Source: Candidatus Caccovivens faecavium (lineage in GTDB: Bacteria > Bacillota > Clostridia > Christensenellales > UBA1242). From it: DNA of 21,357 nt. The stretch is taken from the NCBI GenBank assembly GCA_018715545.1, contig DVLK01000035.1, positions 1 to 21,357 on the forward strand, written 5' to 3'. A program made the position numbers and the translations under genes. Position 1 is the stretch's first letter; each line of letters begins with the position of its first letter. Below, piece by piece: positions 1-8,410 of this stretch. A model generated the notes under the pieces. That model searched no databases and was not told the origin of the DNA. It saw only the letters and a list, made by a program, of their open reading frames with translations.

Positions 1-133
1 CAGGAGCAGCAGCAACTGCAACAGGAGCAGCAGCAGAAACACCAAATTCTTCTTCCAAAGCTTTAACAAGCTCTGAAACTTCAACGATAGTTAATTTTTT
101 GATTTCTTCAACAAGATTTTTAATATCAGCCAT
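1..133 (-). CDS. rplL: Ribosomal protein bL12 (L7/L12), N-terminal part, cut by window edge
   Basis: The first 44 codons read MADIKNLVEEIKKLTIVEVS, then an ELVKALEEEFGVS helix and the start of an Ala/Pro/Val-rich linker. This is the dimerisation domain and hinge entry of the ribosomal stalk protein L7/L12. The ATG is at 131-133 and AGGAGA lies just upstream at about 141-147. The C-terminal factor-binding domain lies outside the window. The gene follows rplJ by 41 nt, the conserved rplJ-rplL order, so both are probably made from the L10-leader transcript. The family assignment is secure despite the truncation. Confidence 0.95.
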   Translation of the reverse strand, partial: MADIKNLVEEIKKLTIVEVSELVKALEEEFGVSAAAPVAVAAAP

Positions 134-174
134 TTTATTTTCTCCTTTTAAAATTCTTAATTATGCGATTTTTG

Positions 175-690
175 TTATTTCGTTGCAATCGCATTTAAAG
201 CAACGGCAAGCCCACGAGTTGGAGCCTGCAAAACTCTGCATAGTCCTGTGATAGGATTGTTCAAAGTTCCAAGAAGTTTTGCAATCAACTCTTCCTTTGA
301 TGGGAGTTTTGAAAGCGCTTCAATGTCGCTAGCAGAAACGCTAACTCCATTTAAAATTCCAAATTTGATAGCCATTTTTTTAGTTTTTCCGATTGTGTCG
401 CAAAGGATTTTTGCAGGAGCGACCTCATCAGCATAACCAATAGCAACGGCAGTGGTGCCTTCAAAGTAATTTGCAGAACACTCAATACCAAGGTCAGAAA
501 GTGCTTTCAACATCAAGCGATTTTTGTAAACTTTGTATTCACAACCATTCTCACGAAATGCTTTACGCATAGCAGTGTCTTCTTCCACATTTAAGCCACG
601 ATAGTCAACAAATGCGAGAGTTTTTGCTTTGGAAAACTTTTCTTTAATTTCCTCAACAAGTTGTTTTTTTGCCTCAAAATTAGCACTCAT
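175..690 (-). CDS. rplJ: Ribosomal protein uL10
   Basis: This 171-residue protein is the base of the ribosomal stalk: it binds 23S rRNA and carries the L7/L12 dimers on its C-terminal helix. The N-terminal stretch KKQLVEEIKEKFSKAKTLAF followed by VDYRGLNVEE is typical of bacterial L10, as are the central YKVYKNRL segment and the C-terminal LGTLNNPITGLCRVLQAP. The length is normal for Bacillota. AGGAGG at 699-704 sets the ATG at 688-690. The gene is preceded by the L10 leader and followed by rplL. In this family L10 (with L12) represses its own operon by binding the leader RNA, and the attenuator seen here fits that. Confidence 0.98.
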   Translation of the reverse strand: MSANFEAKKQLVEEIKEKFSKAKTLAFVDYRGLNVEEDTAMRKAFRENGCEYKVYKNRLMLKALSDLGIECSANYFEGTTAVAIGYADEVAPAKILCDTIGKTKKMAIKFGILNGVSVSASDIEALSKLPSKEELIAKLLGTLNNPITGLCRVLQAPTRGLAVALNAIATK

Positions 691-724
691 GTCTATAACC
701 TCCTTTTAGATTTAATTTTGTGTT

Positions 725-852
725 TCAATAAAAAATCTCTGTAACCACGGAAAAGGCACAGAGATAGAAAAACTAAATCATATGTTCTTTTCCTCGGCAA
801 GCACGAACTCGTTTACGCCAAAAGGCACTTGCGGTCTATGGAAGATTTTTTA
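725..852 (-). promoter_or_regulatory. Ribosomal protein L10 leader (autoregulatory RNA)
   Basis: The minus-strand RNA upstream of rplJ contains the strongly conserved L10-leader text GACCGCAAGTGCC, TAAACGAGTTCGTGCTTGCC and GAGGAAAAGAACATATGA (about 781-838). These form the L10-binding arms. They are followed by a terminator hairpin at 729-765. The known mechanism for this RNA family is that excess L10/L12 binds the leader and favours termination before rplJ. The assignment rests on the conserved sequence and its position; no covariance search was run. Confidence 0.92.
729..765 (-). terminator. Attenuator hairpin of the L10 leader
   Basis: On the minus strand ATCTCTGT (758-765) pairs with ACAGAGAT (735-742), with extra GCC/GGTT pairing inside. 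A run of U from 735 down to 730 follows. It lies between the L10-binding region and rplJ, as expected for transcription attenuation. Confidence 0.85.
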
Positions 853-859
853 CAATTGC

Positions 860-888
860 ATTTTAGCACATATAAAAAACTTTGTCAA
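860..888 (-). promoter_or_regulatory. Sigma-A promoter for the rplJ-rplL operon
   Basis: Minus-strand TTGACA (883-888), a 17-bp spacer and TAAAAT (860-865). Transcription should start near 852, giving a leader of about 160 nt that contains the complete L10 regulatory RNA. Confidence 0.85.
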
Positions 889-897
889 CAATTTTTT

Positions 898-916
898 GCA
901 TTTTTCTAAAAAATGC
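898..916 (-). other. AT-rich hairpin after the coiled-coil gene
   Basis: A perfect 8-bp stem (GCATTTTT / AAAAATGC) with a 3-nt loop lies just past the stop at 923 and ends 9 bp from the -35 box of the rplJ promoter. On the minus strand it is followed by A, not T, so it is not a standard intrinsic terminator. It may slow read-through or be chance AT-rich symmetry. Confidence 0.3.
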
Positions 917-922
917 TTGAAT

Positions 923-1405
923 TTAAATAATCTTTTCACTCTTTGAACTGTCGCTTACATTTTTAGAAGTAGCATTCTTCTTTTCCAACTTGCAATCAGC
1001 AAGCTTACTTGATAAGCTAATTCTTGCCTCTTTTGCTTCTTCAAGCTTTCTAACAACATCTAATACTGCTTTAAGATTTTCGTCAACAGCAACTTGTGCT
1101 AAATCTCTTTTAAATTCAAATTCTGAAATTTCCAAACTTAAAGATTTGATAAGATTTTGATTATCTAACTGAGCGTATGGATTATATTTCAAGTTTTCAA
1201 TCAAACTTTTATCAAGTTCAATCAGATTAGTGTATCTAGATATATCTTCTTTATTCCTAGTAATTTTTCGAACAAGCTTTTTGTGTCGCTTATTTATTTC
1301 TCTAATGATTTCATTAATGCGTTGTATTTCAACCTTTAAGTATTCGATTTTGTCATTATAAAAATTAACCATTATGTTTCTTTGTTGGTCTAATTTTTGT
1401 TTCAT
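923..1405 (-). CDS. Small charged coiled-coil protein, function unknown
   Basis: I do not recognise a family. The protein has 160 residues, no membrane segment and no signal peptide, and is almost wholly predicted helix. Residues 1-60 are basic with heptad-like hydrophobic spacing; residues 85-140 form a second acidic/basic helix; a Ser/Lys-rich tail follows. A long helical hairpin is likely. I start it at MKQKLDQQ (ATG 1403-1405) because AAGGAG (1412-1417) is correctly spaced. A longer in-frame reading from 1456 would put codons inside the promoter at 1428-1456 and is unlikely. It is a single-gene unit between the ftsH operon terminator and the rplJ promoter. Confidence 0.75.
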   Translation of the reverse strand: MKQKLDQQRNIMVNFYNDKIEYLKVEIQRINEIIREINKRHKKLVRKITRNKEDISRYTNLIELDKSLIENLKYNPYAQLDNQNLIKSLSLEISEFEFKRDLAQVAVDENLKAVLDVVRKLEEAKEARISLSSKLADCKLEKKNATSKNVSDSSKSEKII

Positions 1406-1427
1406 CTTTTTCTCCTTTTGTAACAAC

Positions 1428-1456
1428 ATTTTATCATTAAAATATATTAATGTCAA
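1428..1456 (-). promoter_or_regulatory. Sigma-A promoter of the coiled-coil gene
   Basis: Minus-strand TTGACA (1451-1456), a 17-bp spacer and TAAAAT (1428-1433), about 20 nt upstream of the chosen start codon. It is nearly identical in design to the rplJ and leuS promoters. Confidence 0.85.
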
Positions 1457-1464
1457 TATGTTAA

Positions 1465-1492
1465 ATAAAAAAGCATCTCAACAATGAGGTGC
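1465..1492 (-). terminator. Intrinsic terminator of the ftsH operon
   Basis: GCACCTCA (1485-1492) pairs with TGAGATGC (1473-1480) with one A/C mismatch and a 4-nt loop, flanked by an A run and then a T run on the minus strand. It lies 8 nt past the stop of the unknown membrane protein. Confidence 0.75.
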
Positions 1493-1499
1493 TTTTCAT

Positions 1500-2213
1500 T
1501 TATTCTTCCGCATTTGGATCATAGTGGTCAAAAATTTTGCTGGTATCTGCTTTGACAGGTATTTCAATTATATATTCACCTTCAAAGTTTTTGAGCTCCT
1601 TACCTTCGCTATCTAAGTATCTAACAATAACATAGAAAGATGCTGTTTGAATACCTCCTTCTTCATTTAGAATAAGGTATGCTTCATCAAATGTAAAAGG
1701 GACAGCATTCAAATTTTTAGTGGAAGAATATATTTTCCCATTCTTATCTTTAATATTCTGCTCTTCGGCAAAGGTAAAATAGACATAACCTGTTGCACTT
1801 TCTAAATCACTTTCAAAATCTGTAAATTTTTCTTTATTTTCAATAGGGTTAGCACTTGATAAACTGCCATTAAATAGTGCAGAAAAATATGTTTGACCAA
1901 AGGCATCATTTAAAACTTTGATAAATTCGTTATATTCCGCATTGCTCTCACCATTAACTGTTGGCGTCATCTCACCAGTACTTGTTCCATTGACTGTGAC
2001 ATTTGCATTAAAGGTGCTTTTCAAAAAGCTTGGCTTCATATTAAGTGGTATTGAAGCTAAGCAAATGATTACCACTGTTAATGCAAATATTATGGAAAGA
2101 AAAGTTATAATTAGTGCATTTTTTCTTTTCTTTTCCTTAATAAGTTTTTCTGTTTCAATCTTTGCGTAAAGTTCATCATCAACTTTAACTTCTTCGTTTT
2201 TTACTTCTTCCAT
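1500..2213 (-). CDS. Single-pass membrane protein downstream of ftsH, function unknown
   Basis: I do not recognise this family. The protein has 237 residues: an acidic/basic cytoplasmic N-terminus (1-31), one strongly hydrophobic segment (about 32-54, NALIITFLSIIFALTVVIIC), then a predicted exterior domain rich in beta propensity (about 60-225). The N-in/C-out topology follows from KEKKRK just before the membrane segment. The 30-residue charged N-terminus argues against a cleaved signal peptide, so Cys51 is probably not a lipobox. Only 2 nt separate it from the ftsH stop, and the shared terminator follows, so it is co-transcribed with ftsH. It could be a substrate or modulator of FtsH at the membrane; that is inference from position only. 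Confidence 0.75.
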   Translation of the reverse strand: MEEVKNEEVKVDDELYAKIETEKLIKEKKRKNALIITFLSIIFALTVVIICLASIPLNMKPSFLKSTFNANVTVNGTSTGEMTPTVNGESNAEYNEFIKVLNDAFGQTYFSALFNGSLSSANPIENKEKFTDFESDLESATGYVYFTFAEEQNIKDKNGKIYSSTKNLNAVPFTFDEAYLILNEEGGIQTASFYVIVRYLDSEGKELKNFEGEYIIEIPVKADTSKIFDHYDPNAEE

Positions 2214-2215
2214 AC

Positions 2216-4474
2216 TTACTCTTCTTCCTTCTTACCGTCTTTTTTTGTAGTGCGTTTTTTCTTTTCCGTTCCCTCGTGTGTTTCTTGCTTTTCGCCTTCT
2301 TCTTTCTTAACACTCGCCTTTTTGGTCGCTTTAACTGTCTTTTCTTCTGGCACTTCTTCTTTTACAGTTACTGCAATCTCTTTTTGTTTTTCGGCTTCCT
2401 TTTCCGCCTCGATACTCTTCTTGAAAGCTTCATATTCTTTCTTCACAACATCTAATTCTTCTTTGGTTATTATTCCTTGACTTACTAGCTTTTCACCATC
2501 TGCAATCTTAGCCTCATAGGTTCTAATCTTCTCAAAACGGCTTTGCTCTAAGCGAAGTTTTGCTTCCTTCTCTTTCTGCTCCTTATCGCGCTGTTCCATA
2601 ATTTTTACAATCTCTTCGGTCTTTTTGCCAGCCATAATCATATCTACTTCTTCTTTATAGATTGTTTCTCTTGCCATAAGAAGTTTTGCCATTTCATGGA
2701 GCAAATCAATTTTTTCAGTTAGGACTTCCTTTGCACGTTTGTAGTTATCATTTAGTATTGTCATTATCTCGTCATCGGCAATTCCTGCAAGTTTTTCTGA
2801 GAAATTGTTTCTTGTTTGGTAATCTCTGCCTATGAATACCTCGCCATTAGAAGAAAGTGCCAAAAAGCCTAGCTTTTTACTCATACCCCATTCATATACC
2901 ATGGCGCGTGCAAGTTTTGTGGCGTGCTGTATATCAGATGAAGCACCACTTGTTATATTCTTAAAGATTAATTCTTCGGCAATTCGTCCACCCATGCTCA
3001 TGGCAATGGTGTCATTAGCCTTGCCGATACTCATCATGAGGTCATCATCGTTAGGTCTACTCATAGTATAACCACCAGCGCTTCCACGCGGAATGATAGA
3101 AACTTCTTGCACATCCTCGCAATATTTCAAACTTTTAGCTAAAATTGTATGCCCTGCCTCGTGGTATGCAGTGAGTTTTCTTTCCTTTTCGGTGATAACA
3201 CGGCTCTTCTTTTGAGGACCCATAACCACCTTGTTGATACCTTCGGTTATATCTTCCATGGTTATCTTTGGTCTGTTTGCGCGAGCTGCTAAGATAGCTG
3301 CCTCGTTAAGCATATTTTCAATATCAGCCCCTGTAAATCCACTTGTTATTCTTGCTAGCACATTGAAATCGACACTGTCATCAATAGGTTTATTTCTTGC
3401 ATGAATTTTGAGTATTCCCTCTCTTCCGCGAACATCTGGAACATGAACATAGATTTGTCTGTCAAATCTGCCTGGACGCATAAGCGCTGGATCAAGCACA
3501 TCGCTTCTATTAGTAGCCGCAAGCACAATAATGCCCTCGTTTGGTTCAAAGCCATCCATTTCAACAAGTAGTTGATTTAAGGTCTGTTCGCGTTCATCGT
3601 TGCCACCGCCGAGGCCTGCACCTCTCTGACGACCAACTGCATCAATTTCGTCAATAAAGACGATACAAGGCTTGTTCTTCTTCGCTTGGTCGAACAAATC
3701 TCTCACTCTCGATGCACCGACGCCGACAAACATCTCCACAAAGTCAGAACCACTTATTGATATAAATGGCACCTTGCTTTCACCCGCAACCGCGCGAGCA
3801 AGAAGGGTTTTGCCTGTTCCCGGTTGCCCTACAAGAAGGACACCCTTAGGTATTCTTGCGCCTAAATCGGTAAATTTTTTAGGATTTTTCAAAAATTCCA
3901 CAATCTCTTGAAGTTCTTGCTTTTCTTCATCCATGCCGGCAATATCAGCAAACTTCACCTTCGACATAGAATAAGATTTAACCTTGGTCTTGCCAAAACT
4001 CATAGCGCCCTTGTTTGCACCTGCAATCATTCGATAAATCATCCAAATGACAAAGATAGCAAAGCAAATATAAAGGATAGGAATTATTATATCCCAAATA
4101 TTAGTGCCAGCAGGCGCGTAACTATATGACACACCGTTTGCCGTGCACAAATCCATCACTTCGTTAAATATCACGCCAGCGTTATCCACATAGAAATAAT
4201 AATCAGAATAATCTGGCACTTGATTTACATTATACTTGCTTCCAACGGTCAAAATATAACCCACACCATTTCTAATATAAACATACTGAGCTTTTTCTGA
4301 ATTTTCGGCGACATCTTTATCGTCAGAATTTTCAATTATTTCAAAGGCTCTATCTGTTGTGATAAGTTGACCATTATTGCCAAAATCAATAAACAAAAGG
4401 CAGAATAAAAGCACAACCACCAAAAAGATGATTAAATAAGAAAGTTTAAATCCACCCTGTTTCTTTTCGTTCAT
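2216..4474 (-). CDS. ftsH: ATP-dependent zinc metalloprotease FtsH
   Basis: Membrane AAA+ protease that unfolds and degrades membrane and regulatory proteins as a hexamer. Two membrane segments (about 12-30 and 127-150) flank an extracytoplasmic domain. The AAA module has Walker A GQPGTGKT (216-223), Walker B FIDEID (273-278) and the second region of homology ATNRSDVLDPALMRPGRFD (320-338). The protease module has HEAGH (438-442), and Asp514 in SGASSDIQHAT is the likely third zinc ligand. At 752 residues it is about 100-130 longer than usual: residues about 620-752 are a Lys/Glu-rich helical and then disordered tail. AAGGAG just upstream supports the ATG at 4472-4474. It is first in a two-gene unit. 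Confidence 0.97.
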   Translation of the reverse strand: MNEKKQGGFKLSYLIIFLVVVLLFCLLFIDFGNNGQLITTDRAFEIIENSDDKDVAENSEKAQYVYIRNGVGYILTVGSKYNVNQVPDYSDYYFYVDNAGVIFNEVMDLCTANGVSYSYAPAGTNIWDIIIPILYICFAIFVIWMIYRMIAGANKGAMSFGKTKVKSYSMSKVKFADIAGMDEEKQELQEIVEFLKNPKKFTDLGARIPKGVLLVGQPGTGKTLLARAVAGESKVPFISISGSDFVEMFVGVGASRVRDLFDQAKKNKPCIVFIDEIDAVGRQRGAGLGGGNDEREQTLNQLLVEMDGFEPNEGIIVLAATNRSDVLDPALMRPGRFDRQIYVHVPDVRGREGILKIHARNKPIDDSVDFNVLARITSGFTGADIENMLNEAAILAARANRPKITMEDITEGINKVVMGPQKKSRVITEKERKLTAYHEAGHTILAKSLKYCEDVQEVSIIPRGSAGGYTMSRPNDDDLMMSIGKANDTIAMSMGGRIAEELIFKNITSGASSDIQHATKLARAMVYEWGMSKKLGFLALSSNGEVFIGRDYQTRNNFSEKLAGIADDEIMTILNDNYKRAKEVLTEKIDLLHEMAKLLMARETIYKEEVDMIMAGKKTEEIVKIMEQRDKEQKEKEAKLRLEQSRFEKIRTYEAKIADGEKLVSQGIITKEELDVVKKEYEAFKKSIEAEKEAEKQKEIAVTVKEEVPEEKTVKATKKASVKKEEGEKQETHEGTEKKKRTTKKDGKKEEE

Positions 4475-4547
4475 AAATTCTCCTTTAATTATCTATATAG
4501 AATTATATCTAAATTATCCATATATTATATGCCAACAATTCTTACTT

Positions 4548-4576
4548 ATTTTAACATAAATTAAAAAATAACACAA
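4548..4576 (-). promoter_or_regulatory. Possible ftsH promoter
   Basis: Minus-strand TTGTGT (4571-4576), a 17-bp spacer and TAAAAT (4548-4553), about 75 bp upstream of the ftsH start. The -35 box is weak. The rest of the 156-bp gap (4475-4630) is AT-rich and shows no clear terminator for gerC. Confidence 0.4.
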
Positions 4577-4630
4577 CAAAACAAGCATGAATTTCTAAAA
4601 ATTATCTTTAAATTTTTGTTTTTATGTCGG

Positions 4631-5878
4631 CTATACAGAATAGATTTGAGGACTAACTTTAAAAACAACATGATTGAGAAAATCTTGTTCGTTCTCTAAC
4701 CTTGACATAAACTTCTTTGTTTCATTAGGATGAGAGTTATTTAAAAGCGTATAAACTTTTAAAATATCGCACTTATTTTCCCTTAAAATATTTATAGCAT
4801 CAGAAATAGATAGCTTTACTTTGCTTTCAAGAGCATCAATAGCCTCTTTTGAAATATTTTTTATGTCGATGTTCTCCTTAATCTCTAAATCTTCTTCCTT
4901 CGCTTCCAAAAGTTTTACATAAAGTTTGATTGACATATTGACTATCGGATGACCATTTATAAACTGTGCTTTTCTTTTAATGTCAATATTTTGAATGTCA
5001 AAAGTCAACCTTGCATTGTGAAAGACATCGTCTGAAAAATCATCAATAACTATTGTCCCTGACTTAAAAGAGCCTGTTGCTAAGTTTAGCTTTTGCATGT
5101 CGGTATTGTCTAAAAGCGCCACTTTGCTTGCAGCTTTACAAAGAATGCTCTTTCCGTCATTTAAAATGGTCTTTTGTGTCTCTTTACCATTATTTGTAGC
5201 AGTATCTCCGCTTCCACCACTAGCCTCACCAGAAGCGGAAACTGTCACACCCTCATCAATATCTTCGCTTAAAGATATAAAAGAAACAAGTGAGCTTTTT
5301 GTTTTGGAATATAGCCCCTTATAAAAGGTTTCAAATGTGGATTCGGTTGAATAGATAAATTTGTTGTTAAAATCTATGATATCATCTACTTTTATCGAAC
5401 TTTCAGTATCCATTTTCTGCACAGTTTCCAAAAAATCACTTGCTTTTGCGTCAGTGCAGATAACCGAGGTGGAAAGAGCAAGACTTTTGTTACGCGTCAA
5501 ATAATCCATTTCAACCGAAGCGTTTTCGGTAAAATACTCCTCATTAATAACCACTGTTTTAACATGATTTAAGCCAACTTCTCTGCCAAGATATAGTCCT
5601 GCGTAGTCTATTGCCTCTAAGACACTACTTCCGCTAGCCTTGACCACCTTATATTTTTCGGCGAAATTTTGCTGAGCGACAGGGACGAAAGTAAGAAGGG
5701 AGATATCAACATCTTCATCTGTCCCTTTATCTAAGCCAATCGCTGTGACAATAGCGTATTCATCTACTTTTGCGTCCTTGCCAAGTGCCGGCAAGCCATA
5801 CACTATAACAATAAACAACAGCACTATAAACATCGGCACACGAAAAGCGTATGAAAGATAGTTTTTTAATTTTTTCAT
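4631..5878 (-). CDS. gerAC: Spore germinant receptor subunit C, Ger(x)C family, without lipobox cysteine
   Basis: GerC subunits sit on the outer face of the spore inner membrane as part of the A-B-C germinant receptor. The family signature EYAIVTAIGLDKG (about 40-52) is clear, followed by the KASGSSVLEAID, LYLGREVGLNHVKTVVINEE and DYLTRNKSLALSTSVICT regions, and the C-terminal domain ends near 415 with KFMSRLEN and HVVFKVSP. Family members are normally lipoproteins with Cys just before this signature. Here residues 15-32 are hydrophobic but end GLPALGKDAK with no cysteine (only C141 and C247 exist), so it seems anchored by an uncleaved helix. A Gly/Ser/Thr linker occupies about 213-236. It overlaps gerB by ATGA and has a GGGAGG ribosome site. 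Confidence 0.9.
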   Translation of the reverse strand: MKKLKNYLSYAFRVPMFIVLLFIVIVYGLPALGKDAKVDEYAIVTAIGLDKGTDEDVDISLLTFVPVAQQNFAEKYKVVKASGSSVLEAIDYAGLYLGREVGLNHVKTVVINEEYFTENASVEMDYLTRNKSLALSTSVICTDAKASDFLETVQKMDTESSIKVDDIIDFNNKFIYSTESTFETFYKGLYSKTKSSLVSFISLSEDIDEGVTVSASGEASGGSGDTATNNGKETQKTILNDGKSILCKAASKVALLDNTDMQKLNLATGSFKSGTIVIDDFSDDVFHNARLTFDIQNIDIKRKAQFINGHPIVNMSIKLYVKLLEAKEEDLEIKENIDIKNISKEAIDALESKVKLSISDAINILRENKCDILKVYTLLNNSHPNETKKFMSRLENEQDFLNHVVFKVSPQIYSV

Positions 5879-6957
5879 TTATCCTCCCTTTTCCGCTTCA
5901 TAGCAAGAAAGATAACAGAGGTAATTGGCACTAAAACAAAGGATATAAGCGAAAAATAAGGTAGTACACTTTCCGCATAAAGAATCGTCCTTTCTAAATT
6001 TCTTATCAATAGATATACAACTATTAAAAAGAGAAAGTCAAAGGTGATTAAGGCATAATTAATGCTAAGCTTTGGAAAAATCTCTTTAAAGCTTATGGTA
6101 AAACTTTTTAAATATATCGACATTTGAAAATAGGTAAGAATGATAACCAGAATAACCGCCACGGCATCGATACGCCCAAGTCCTCCATAGTCTTTAATAT
6201 TCCCCATTGTTTCAAAGATGGCGTATGGATGCATAAACGAAGTATAAGTATAGGAAAAATAGAAAGCTATTTCAATTAGAAGCACAAATAATATTGCAAG
6301 CCCCGCAAAAAAATATAATTTTTTTCCATCGCCTTTTTTATACTCAATCTTGTCCATAAACACAAAAAGAAAGATAACATCACCAAAAGATGATATATGT
6401 TTTATTGTTGCAAGGAAAACATTTAGCGCCGATGATTGAAAAAAAAGCGGAGTGTCATTGACGCTAATAAGCGATGTCACAGTACAAAAGATAAGCACAA
6501 TTAAGATGATTGGAAAAAATACCATAGCCGTTCTCCCAAGCACGCGCGGAGAAGAGTAAGCTAGGTAATTTATAATAGGTAGCAGACAAATAATAAACAA
6601 AAAACTATCGCTATTCTTATAAATTAAATCTTTAAAGAAAATGTAAGTAACATTATAGATTAAAATCAGCTTACAAAAAAAGAATAGGCAAAAAAGTATG
6701 TAAAATATTTTTAGCGTAATAACACCTAGTTTCTCTCTGACAAGCTGAGAAAAAGAGATGTTGGTGTATTTCCTTTTAACAAAAATAAAAAGAGTGAGCA
6801 AGCCAATTTCTAGCGTAAAAGAAAATAGATAAGCAAACATGCCTTCAATGTTAGCTAGCCTATACAAAAGTGAAGGCAAAAGCAAAATTTTATTGGCAAA
6901 GATTATGATAAATAAGCATATACCCGCTTGCCAAACACTCATCGTTTTATCTCTCAT
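5875..6957 (-). CDS. gerAB: Spore germinant receptor subunit B, GerAB/spore permease family
   Basis: This 360-residue, very hydrophobic protein has about ten membrane segments and belongs to the APC-type superfamily branch that forms the B subunit of germinant receptors, thought to bind the small-molecule germinant. The N-terminus MSVWQAGICLFIIIFAN and the early LLLPSLLYRLANIEGM match the start of this family, and the last segment is followed by a short basic tail (KRKREDK). The ATG at 6955-6957 overlaps the gerA stop by ATGA, and AAGGAGG lies 5-6 nt upstream. A second Met (residue 6) is possible, but the ribosome site favours the first. Forespore expression is expected for the family. Confidence 0.92.
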   Translation of the reverse strand: MRDKTMSVWQAGICLFIIIFANKILLLPSLLYRLANIEGMFAYLFSFTLEIGLLTLFIFVKRKYTNISFSQLVREKLGVITLKIFYILFCLFFFCKLILIYNVTYIFFKDLIYKNSDSFLFIICLLPIINYLAYSSPRVLGRTAMVFFPIILIVLIFCTVTSLISVNDTPLFFQSSALNVFLATIKHISSFGDVIFLFVFMDKIEYKKGDGKKLYFFAGLAILFVLLIEIAFYFSYTYTSFMHPYAIFETMGNIKDYGGLGRIDAVAVILVIILTYFQMSIYLKSFTISFKEIFPKLSINYALITFDFLFLIVVYLLIRNLERTILYAESVLPYFSLISFVLVPITSVIFLAMKRKREDK

Positions 6958-8378
6958 TTTTGCCTCCTTGAATTGGAGTTTGTGAAAGATTTAGGTCGCG
7001 TTTTCATATCTTTAATTGAAACTCTAACAAAGCCGTCTTTATTATCACTAAGAATAAATGGCGAAAATGGAGCAAGATATGGCGCACCAAAGTTTTCTAA
7101 ATTGTTTAGATATGCAATTATGTAAATAAGCCCACCGATTAGTCCTAAAAGTCCGACCGAAGCGCCGATAAGAAGAAAAACAAACTGCAAAACTGTAATC
7201 TGCGCCGATTGCTCTGGTATGGTGTAGAGTGCTATTTTTGCAATGGCAACCACAATAACGGCTGGTGGCGAGATAAGCCCAGCCTTGACACCAGTATCGC
7301 CTAAAATTAGCGCGCCCACAACGGAAGTGGCAAGTCCTAAGTAGCTAGGAAGCCTTAAACTGACCTCATAGAGTATTTGAAACAACAACGAAATAAACAA
7401 AATTTCAATGAAAGGCGTGAAAGGTATCTGCTGAGTGGAGTCCGCTATCGTTATTAAATATTTAATCGGCAAAACATTATAGTGAAACAGTTGAAGTGCT
7501 ATGTATGTGCCTGGCCCAAGTAATGCCAAGAAAACACCGATTGCCCTGATGAAACGAAGAAGAGAAGCGTAGATGTAGTTGGTGTAATAATCGTTTGTGT
7601 TTTGCATTTCTTCTAGTATCACAAATGGCACAGTGAGAACCATAGGCGTGTTATCTAGAAGTATCGCCACCCTACCCTCTAAAAGTTTTGCCGAAACAAT
7701 ATCTGGCTTTTCAGTGTTGCCTATCTGCTTAAACAGCGAATTAGGATGGCTTATAAGGTATGGCATAAGATAGTATGAGTCCACAACGCCGTCAATGTCG
7801 ATAGCTTTAAGTTTTTTCTCCACCTCTTTAACCACCTTTTTGTCTGCCACGCCATGAAGATAGGCAATGACGATTGTCGTCTTTGTCTTTCTACCAACTG
7901 AAAAGTTTTTTAAAACAAGGTCGGAAGAGAAAAAGCGTTTTCTTAAAAGCCCTATGTTCGTCTTTATGTCCTCAGTAAAGCCCTCCCGCGGACCTTGAAT
8001 AACTGGTGAAGTTGGAGGCTCGCTTGGCGCGCGCGTGTTAAACTTTTGAATGTCGACTGACAGAATTTTATCTGAGGTGTTAATAAAAATAACCACCGCA
8101 CCCTTTATAACATTATCAACAATCTCCTCGTCTTTTATTTCTTTGATGTCATTTGCCTGAATTAGTTTTTTAATTTCTTCAAAACTTAACTCGCCTTTAT
8201 ATGAGGAAATTGGCTCATAAATTGCAGTGGAAAAGATAAGGTTGTCCGTAAAGCTTTTAAGATAAATAAAGCCAACCGTTGCATTGCCGATATGAAGGAC
8301 GCGGTCAGTTATATCAAAAGAGTTATGCATCTCTCTTTTTAGATTATTAATCTTTCTTTCAACATTAATCTTTGTCAT
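6954..8378 (-). CDS. gerAA: Spore germinant receptor subunit A, GerA family
   Basis: A subunits carry a cytosolic N-terminal region and a membrane region, and nucleate the germinant receptor of endospores. Features seen: QGPREGFTEDIKTNIGLLRK (128-147), the most conserved motif of the family; the TLDN-like segment at about 241-252 (LDNTPMVLTVPF); about five membrane segments between 275 and 425; PSYLGLATSVVGALILGDT (344-362); and the C-terminal APFSPFILSDNKDGFVRV. The length of 474 is normal. AGAGGCGAT precedes the ATG. A possible sigma-G-like promoter (TATACTA at 8395-8401, CAATA at 8419-8423) would give a very short leader and overlaps the upstream terminator; I hold it only weakly. Confidence 0.95.
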   Translation of the reverse strand: MTKINVERKINNLKREMHNSFDITDRVLHIGNATVGFIYLKSFTDNLIFSTAIYEPISSYKGELSFEEIKKLIQANDIKEIKDEEIVDNVIKGAVVIFINTSDKILSVDIQKFNTRAPSEPPTSPVIQGPREGFTEDIKTNIGLLRKRFFSSDLVLKNFSVGRKTKTTIVIAYLHGVADKKVVKEVEKKLKAIDIDGVVDSYYLMPYLISHPNSLFKQIGNTEKPDIVSAKLLEGRVAILLDNTPMVLTVPFVILEEMQNTNDYYTNYIYASLLRFIRAIGVFLALLGPGTYIALQLFHYNVLPIKYLITIADSTQQIPFTPFIEILFISLLFQILYEVSLRLPSYLGLATSVVGALILGDTGVKAGLISPPAVIVVAIAKIALYTIPEQSAQITVLQFVFLLIGASVGLLGLIGGLIYIIAYLNNLENFGAPYLAPFSPFILSDNKDGFVRVSIKDMKTRPKSFTNSNSRRQK

Positions 8379-8410
8379 ATCGCCTCTTTTTTGGTAGTAT
8401 AATCAAAGAT

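Noticed and set aside
680..688. TTAGCACTC, a CIRCE half-site at the rplJ start
   Set aside because: No matching GAGTGCTAA partner at the required spacing; the bases simply encode the start of L10.
1406..1456. Longer N-terminus for the coiled-coil protein
   Set aside because: The extra codons overlap the -10 and -35 boxes, and the internal ATG at 1403-1405 has the proper ribosome site.
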